A stretch of 64,000 nt of DNA from Liolophura sinensis (lineage: Eukaryota; Mollusca; Polyplacophora; Chitonida; Chitonidae), in NCBI RefSeq assembly GCF_032854445.1, contig NC_088302.1, forward strand, positions 2,170,001 through 2,234,000. The letters are read 5' to 3'. A program made the translations under genes and the position numbers. Below the pieces are notes generated by a model. The model was not told the origin of the DNA. It saw nothing but the letters and a program-made list of their open reading frames with translations, and made no database searches. Positions 45,901 through 54,900 of this stretch are shown here, piece after piece; position 1 is the stretch's first letter, and each line of letters opens with the position of its first letter.

Positions 45901-48900
45901 ATGTTTCATCCAAAAGGTCAGAGTCCAACAGTGGCACTGAATCCTGGCAACAGTCTGGTCTACTGGTCGGATTTGAGTAACAGAGAAATTTTGTCGAGTT
46001 TTCTTAACGGAACCGAGATGAAAACTGTTCTCAGCACAGGTCAGTATCACCAGGCAAGGGCGGCTTCTTCAGATGTTTTGATGTAAAATTATTTACAGTG
46101 ATTAACACATTCCTATGAGGGTATTGGAAATATTGTTTTTGATGGTAGAGGTGATTTGCAAAAATCAATCAGTCATGTTATCGGTCACCGGAAGTAAACG
46201 TTTGTCGCAAGTCATTGTCACGTAACAAACCTGTTATTAATGTCGATTGTTCTCTCCTATGTGATACATAAAAAGGTGAACCTTCGCGTGTTGATTTCAA
46301 CCCTGGCCAGACTACTGGGTACTTAACGATGTTGAAATCTGGCGAAAAATTATTTGGCCGATTTATAATAGGCAACTTTGTCCACATAATCTGACTGATA
46401 ACAATAACACGTAATTTCAATACAGTTGTTTTTGCATGAAACCAGAATGGCCAAATGCAACAAAATATTAATGTTGATGGCTTTTTCTGTTTCTCTTCAC
46501 AAGGAATACATTTCGCTGACAGGTTAGCGGTAGACCCTGCAACTGGGAATATCTTTTTCTCGGCAGTAGACGCAGGAGGTGTTAACGGATCTAGTTACAT
46601 AGGCGTCGTGACTTCTGATGGCAGGTCTAAAAAGAATCTTATCCCAAGGCTGAACGCCCCAAGGGCTGTGGCGTTACACAGTGCCAAAGGGTAAGTTCGT
46701 GATGTTCAGCTGTTCAGATCTGTTACCGGTGAATATGGGTTTTATTTTCAAAGGTCTGGGATACACTATAGGACAGGAGACCCCCAAGTCTCTTGTTCTT
46801 GAGTTATTAGTAACAATAAATATACAGTCGACAGCGCTTGTGTGGCCACTTTGGTAAGCATACAAGCTCCCAGAACACTTCAGTCAGTATGCCATACATG
46901 TTGAGCTCGTTCTGAGGATAAAAATTTATGTGTTGTAGGCTGTCAGAAGTCGATTCCTCTATCAGTGCATCTGTACGATTGATATGTTTTTATAATAGAG
47001 CATTATTAATCAAATGGTTGTTGGTATTTACAAGACGGAGACATTCCGAAAAATAAAAAGGTAACTATTGTGTCTGTCCATACAGCATAATGTTTTGGAG
47101 TGATCACGGTTTTGGAGCTCACATAGGTCGTGCTAACATGGATGGTTCACAGAGACAAAACATTGTCACAACGGACATTAAGTATCCAAACGGAATCGCT
47201 ATAGACGTTGACGGTAGGTTTTTACAAACTGGTATTAAAAGTACTTAACTTGTAAGCGATGTTTCTATGTTGTTTTTCCAAGCTGGTCGTTATTACTGCT
47301 TCACCTATGTGACCCTCGTTTCATGGTTGTTGGGTTCATTGGCTGCACAGAATTAGGTAGAGCTCTGGCATAGGATCATACCTCATCTGAAGGTATTTCA
47401 GACTGAACTCACAACTTCATTGATTTGAGGATAATTGACATTGGAGAACATCTCGCCGAGAGTTGACATCGAGTTGTACAAAAGCGAAAGCGATACAAGA
47501 ATATGCGATTTTTTTTATGAAATGCCAGTGTCTTGATCGGTCCTGAGAAAACACAAATCACACAGCCCTTTACCTCTCAAAATGACTAATCAGGGACGCA
47601 CAAAATACAACTTGAGGTCCTCTGTAATGCTCTGTAAGCTGCTCCACCTGAATTTGACGTATCCGTCATGTAAGGCGAAATCACGGTTTAGAAGTGTCAG
47701 TCCTATCATTTTGAAGTAAATTCACGTTGAGCAGCGGAATTTCGCATTACATGAACTATATCCCCTGAACGCCCTATACCACACTCCGCTCCGTCTCACA
47801 AAGACACGTTTCTAACAACGCACTTATGGCATCGAACATAACTTAGATTTTGTGTAGTGGCGATCAATCCCGATGGTGCCTGTGGGCCTTATGGTGCGTG
47901 AGGGTCTAATGGTGCGGGGGATTTCCATGGTGTATGAAAATCTGGTGGTGCGTAAGGATCAAATAGTGCGTGAGACTCTGGTGGTACGTGAGACTCTGGT
48001 GATGCGTGAGTCTGGTGGTGTGTGAGAGTCTGATGATTCGGGACGTCATCATGGTGCGCGAGGCTCTGGTAGTGCGTGATAGTCTGGTGGTGCGTTAGAG
48101 TTTTGTGGTACGGAAAATCATCATGGTGAGCGAGGCTCTTGTGGTTGTTATGTGCACGACTGCCGTCAGTTTCTAAATTTAGCTTGCCACTGTTTACATA
48201 CGCTGAGTTCAGCGCCTGCTGTCTGCCTCTACCTTAGAATATTCCAGAATGCGCGCAGTTCGGTGCCTGTTTGTTTACATCAAGTGTTCAGGAATTTTCG
48301 TATTCTAGACAATTCCACCAGGCTATATAAGACCTATGAAAGCAGGTCAAAAGGAGAGAACGGAGAATTATTGAGCGTTTTGGATGCTTTCGCTGTGTAT
48401 TACTTTAGTAGGCCTTTTGTGCTGAATTTTGGTGTCTTCACAGTGCTTATTAGTACACGGACCCTGTCTGTGGAATTTTGTGTATATTTCGTCATACACT
48501 CAGTTATACTGTGGATTTTCCTTCTTGTGAATTTGACCTGCCCGGATAGCACAGTACTCAGCACAAGACCCCGTACAACCCTCACAACAATGTACAATAC
48601 TCCGCACAACACCTCGCACAGCTCCCACAACAATGTACAATACACCGCACAACACCTCGCACAACTCCTACAACAATGTACAATACTCCACACAACACCC
48701 GCACAACACCTCACACAACTCCCACAACATCGTACAGTACTCCGTACAACACCTCCCACAACTTCCACAACAATGTACAATACACCGCACAACTCCCTCA
48801 ACAACTCACAATATTCTGCACAACACCTCGCACAACTCCCACAACAATGTACTCCGCACAACATCCCCAACAACAGCCCGGACAACTCTCACAACAATGT

Positions 48901-51900
48901 ACAATAATCCGCACAGCATCCTCACACAATACTCTGCATAATTACACACAACCCCCACAACAATGTACTCCGCACAACACCCCCAACAACAACCCGTACA
49001 ACTCCCACAGCAACGTACAACACTCCACACAACACCCGCACAACACCTCGCACAACTCCCACAACAATATTAAAGTACTCCGCACAACACCTCGCACAAC
49101 TCCCACAACAACGTACAATGCTCCGCACAGTCTAGAACGTCATTTTCCATTTAGACAGAAGTAAACCAACAGCTCCTGTTCTTTTTTGGCTCAGTGAGAC
49201 GTGAGCACAACAAGCTTGATACCAGCGTTTAGCGAAAACCCACCCACAATACAATACAATAAGTTCTCTGGCTGAGTATTTACACTTCTAATAATACGTG
49301 TCATGTTTATGTGTCATGTTTGTATTTATCTAGTGTATGTCAACTCTTCTCTTCTCACCGCCCTAAGCACTAGTAATACATATCTCATACAACCCCATGT
49401 TGTAGAAGAACAGCTGTTTTGGACTGACGGAGGCAGGAATGTCATCGAGCGCTGCACGCTTTTTGGCTTTGGACGACAAGTCATTGTGAGTGATGTGAAT
49501 GCCAATCTGCTGGCCATCGTGATCCACGAAGAGAAGCTTTACTATACAGCCTGGAATAAACGGTGAGTAACAAACCTTAACTAGCTTTCAGTCTTCATTT
49601 GCTTTGCCATTCATTTGGATTATACAAAACGTATTTTTTTTTCACACTCCGAACTGACATGATGAATTTAATGATCTGTTTCTCTAAATCCAAATTTATC
49701 GCAAATAAGCAAAGGTTCACGCGTCTTCTCTCTCAGTGATTTCATGGCAAACGTGAGGATGATTTTGACATCATAATTTTAGACAGCAATGTATAAAACA
49801 CAGACACCGACACCACGTTTGTGAATTTTTGCAAGGAATACATTCACTCTGTTTTATGAGTTGCATTACATACGAACAGAACGCACGAGTTTTGCCAACA
49901 CGATTCTGTTACAAATGATGTGTTCTGTCAAATAAAAAGAAAAGAAAAAAAATACTCAAGACATTTTCATGATGTCACGTGGCAACGGAAATATTTACTT
50001 TGATTTATTTATTTATTTGCTTGGTGTTTTACACCGTGCTCAATAATATTTCACTTATATGACAGCGGCCAGCATTATGGTGGGAGGAAACCGGGCAGAG
50101 CCCGGGGGAAACCCAGTACTAGCTTTGAGGTGATACAAATTGAGGTTTTACATAGCATATACAGGCCAGTAAGATACCTAAATTGTTGTATCATTTTTGA
50201 AATGAGGTTACCACCCATTGATATCAATATCGTTTGACAGGATTTTTCTTCTTTTGTAGCAAAATCCTATTTACTTGCTTTCTGTTTAGCGTCTGTGCTT
50301 CCTTTTTTATTTAGTGGCATCACTGTGGTAAACAAGGCAGATGGATCAAACAAACACTTACTGATGGAGTCTCCCGTTTTTGCAGAACTGTCGGACTTTG
50401 TAATAATGCAGCCGAACAAACCCTTACCTGGTAATTAAATCTACAGGCAAACAGCGATAAGACATTCTCTTTATAGAAAAATAAATCATTTGATAGAAAA
50501 AGTATTATTAAAACTAAATATTACTTACATGTAAACTTAGAAATTACCCACAGTTGCCGCACACATCATGCAAGGAAATTTGCCCTTTCATATCGGGGCA
50601 ATGCACCTATTAATATTTGATCACAGTTTTCACTACATAAAAAAAATGGGATGATCAACCATTTGTTAGAATATTCTGAAGATATTGACAGAGGGGTGCT
50701 AATGTGCCCGAAATGCATCGCCATTTTCAATTTACCGGACGGCTCTTTGACACCATCCTGTATAAAGAGTAAAATAAATGAGTTCACTATGCATCAGTCA
50801 AGTCATATTTTACCAGATAGCCTCTCATTAGAGGAGCATGACTTTGCCTTTGTCCCTCAGTGTTTTCAGCCAGTAATATTGTTTTCATTTCCATGAGCAA
50901 AGTAACCTTTAATCTGGATGGCCAAAACACGTTATTACTTTTTCCATTGTTTGTTTTATGTCTTCTTCCGATGTAAATTAGGTTTCCAAAACACCGGCGG
51001 AGATCCGGATTTAAGCGAAGAGCCTCTACATTATTTATGGATTATTTATTTACTGATGATATTCCAGAGTACAACGCGTGTTCTGCGAACAACGGAGATT
51101 GTAGCGCCCTCTGTCTCCCGACGCCAACTAGCAGAACGTGCGCATGTCCAGATTCTGTTGTGTTAGGATCAGACCACAAGACCTGTGATGGAGGTTCGTA
51201 TGAATGCTGTAGAATAAGTGTCTAGAAATATGGATTTTTAGTTTCATTTTTTCTTCTATAACCGCCAAAGCTTCTTCATCTTAAGAAGAAACTCGGCAAA
51301 GTTTTGTTTACATTTAAATAATGTCTTCGGTTCAAAGTGTTTTTTTCCCTACTCTTTCTCTTCTAGCTGTCTCAGTTATGTTATACATGTAAACAGACTG
51401 TTATACTTGTGTTCATTTCAAATGAAAGTCACTAAAAGCTTGGAACTTTTGCAAGATTTCTTCAACGAGTTTCATAACTTTTATGTGGTATATTGTTTTA
51501 CAGATACTCCTAGAACAACGTCCACGACTTCATCACCCCCACCGAGTAAGCTTGCCTTTCAATATAGCATTACGAGCACGTGTTATTCGTGGTGTGGATG
51601 CGCCTGTGTAGGTGAAACCTGCTTCAGTGGGTCTTATATATGAGGGTTACTGTCAAAGTACATGGAATTCCCGCATCGGTTTCTTTTTATACGCCCCCGT
51701 CATTAGGCAGAGCGTTTTATGTTATAGCGCTTTTGCCCATCTGTCCGTCCGTAGTCATGGTTACCAGATTGCCATTTCCTTACATATACTGTATAAATAG
51801 AAATGATTTCGTGTCCGGGCTACATTTCTAACTGTTTCCCGCATAGTGTTTTCAATTGTGGTGAATACATTTGTCCACTGGCGCGGTTGTCATGGCATAC

Positions 51901-54900
51901 CTATCATCAGCACCCATGAAGATTCCTCTTAGGTGTTATACTCACCACAATGCCGCTGGTATTCTTTGATACATTTCAAACAAAATAAATTTGTTGAGGC
52001 GCATGTTGTGCTCACCTGAACTCTTGGTAATCATGACACAGTAATGCCTTCAAACAGTCAAAGTGTTTTCTTTTTCTCCTTTGGCCGTCCGATATGTGAT
52101 TGACAAAATCTTATACCTGCGTTCATTTCAGGTGAAATTTATGAAAATCGTTGAAGAAATTTAATGAAAAATGTCTTCAACTCGTTTCATGACTTTTATA
52201 TGCTAAATCATTGGGTCGCTGTGGTTCTTTCATAGAAAATTCTAGAACACCTTCAAAGATTCCCACTTCCAGGCCTCAAACCACTCTATCAACGCCCTCA
52301 ATGGTAAGGTTGGAAGTCCATGGTTTTAGAACATCACATGCACATAATATTTGTAGTTTTGTTGCTATATTAATGAACTTGGCTTCACTGGGTTTTATAT
52401 AGTTTATTTGTGGCACTCAAGCAAATCCCATACCTGTTCATTTTGGTACTGCAAGATGTGGTGGATGCTACGAGTGTTATCCACACCACAAAAAGGGCCC
52501 AGCATTTTGAACTGTGCTAAAGTATCTGGTCAAATTTTACCACCGACATAACCTCAGAACTAATGTATGGGTGGACATGCTTGGAGGGGATAATGTAAAG
52601 AAACCCTGTGCGGGGTATCACAATGCAAACGGTCACAAACGTCATGCGAAAAAAGGGTTATCCCAAAGAACAATAAAACTTCCTTCGCTTTCAAGTTTGT
52701 GTCACGTGACACTGTGGAACTTTAGACAGGATTTGATATAGATGATGAAAATGTGGAGAATTAGCTTATTTTGGTCTTCCTGGGTTTATTTTTCACATTT
52801 CAATCCATCAATCAACTCACTTTTTTATTTATTTATTTTGTGAAACGTTATTTATGAGCTGTGATCGCTGTTTTTTCCAACCAGGTATAGCTAGAAGATC
52901 TACAAATCCCCCTGTCGCCACATTTGTGGTTGTGGTTATCTGTGAACGAGTGCTGCTGGATACGTTGAGCCCTAGGGCTGTTCATACCACCAGTTTTGGT
53001 GTTTGACACAGGCTTGACCGTGTCTGACCATTTTATGAGACAATCAAGCAACAGGCACTATTAGAATGCCCTTCAGAACTGTAATCAACTGACTTACTCA
53101 GACTTTGAGGTCATGTATACCCGATAAATCATCGTAGATATATACATGTATACCTTTACATTACGTTACAGATAAACCCAGGCACAGAATTCAGTTCAGT
53201 CTCAGTTGTCAGAGACGAGAGTTGTATAGAGTTGAAGGATAGGCCTGTGCCCACTAGAGAGAGCAAAAATGAATTTGCTTTTATCAGACTTATGGAATGT
53301 ACTATTTATGTTCCAACTTATTTTTCGAATATTTTCAGTCATCCCTGATGAAGCAAAGAGTGACAACATAGTTGTCATTATAGCGTCGGCGACGTCATCT
53401 GGCGTTATTGTCGTTGTGGGCCTCGTGGTTGTTATTGTTGTTGTGCTGATTTTTCGCCTGAGGTAGGTGTAAGAACATACTCGAGCACGCGTATTGCACA
53501 CGTACTGCACTCGCACTATCATGCACACGTTCCCGGTTGAATCCATTCACCCTATAATCTCGTATTAAACACACTTCCATGCCACACTTCCATGGCAGAC
53601 CATATGGAGCCGTAAAAGGGCTTTTTTCTACTATGCAATTTTTATTTTTACCACTTTTGCCGTAAGAGCTTTTCTCTTTAAGCAGACTACAAACAAAAAA
53701 AGCAAAACACCCAGAAAAAGAATTAAGCAGTTAATCAGATTGCACCTTTCCTTGTACTTTAAATCACGATACCTAAATGATTGGCTGGTTATCTCGGGGC
53801 TCGAATTAGCTATCTCTTTTTCTGGGATGTTTTCTTTATTTGGGTGAGAGGGGGGTGCTTAAAAATGCAAAAGTGGAAAAATAAGAAACGCACAGTTATA
53901 AAAACAAAACCGTCATTTACGACACACATTAGCATTTGACGCACTTCCACTATACTATGAGCGTATACCCTGCGAATCACAAGATCACACGAATACATGA
54001 CATTCGCGTGATCTCGGATTATAAAAGAAACTTGCATCTGATTACTTAATATTCATAGCATTGTGGGGTTTGTTAGATTATCATAATCTGCGATCCGTTT
54101 TGTACAAAAATACGCACACATGCCCTGACACACTCCACCTTACACATCCTACCGGACACACTCCTCCTGACACAACCCACCTGATACACTCTACCGGACA
54201 CATCCTACCGGACACACTCCTGACACACCCCACCTGACACACTCCACCTGACACATCCTACCGGACACACTCCTCCTGTCACACCCCACCTGATACACTC
54301 CACCTGACATACTCCACCTGACACACCCCACCAGACACAGTCCACCTGACACACCCCATCAGACACACTCCACCTGACACATCCTACCGGACACACTCCT
54401 CCTGACACACCCCACCTGACATACTCCACCTGACACAGTCCACCTGACACACCACATCAGACACACTCCACCTGACTAACCACACCTGATACACTCCACC
54501 TGACACACCCCACCAGACATCCTACCGGACACACTCCTCCTGACACACTTCACCTGATACACCCCACCTGACATACTCCACCTGACACATCCTACCGGAC
54601 ACACTCCTCCTGTCACACCCCACCTGACACACCCCACCTGATACACTCCACCTGACATACTCCACCTGACACACCCCATCAGACACACTCCACCTGACAC
54701 ACCCCATCAGACACACTCCACCTGACACACTCTAACAGACACACACCACCAGACACACTCCACTAGTAATACTCCACCGGACAAACTCCACCTGACACAC
54801 TCAACCAGACACACGCCACCAGACACACTTCACCTGACACACTTTACCTGACACACTCCACCAGACACACTCCACCTGACACACTTCACCTGACACACTC

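Larger units (their letters stand above)
51400..52405 (+). repeat. Old tandem duplication including the stalk exon
   Basis: 51,400-51,640 and 52,105-52,405 are related: both contain GTTCATTTCAAATGAAA-like, CAACGAGTTTCATAACTTTT-like, an acceptor, a Thr/Pro-rich exon, GTAAG, and CTTCAGTGGGTCTTATATA or CTTCACTGGGTTTTATATAG. Confidence 0.65.

Noticed and set aside
48152-48907. 251-codon plus-strand frame in intron 13
   Set aside because: Its second half is the ACAACTCCC array; the first half shows no recognisable domain and lies inside an intron of the receptor gene.
52848-53051. Minus-strand 67-codon frame
   Set aside because: No recognisable motif and no partner exons; lies in an intron of the receptor gene.
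53171-53338. Additional coding exon after TTACGTTACAG
   Set aside because: Good acceptor-like sequence, but no donor in a frame that joins the transmembrane exon before a stop.
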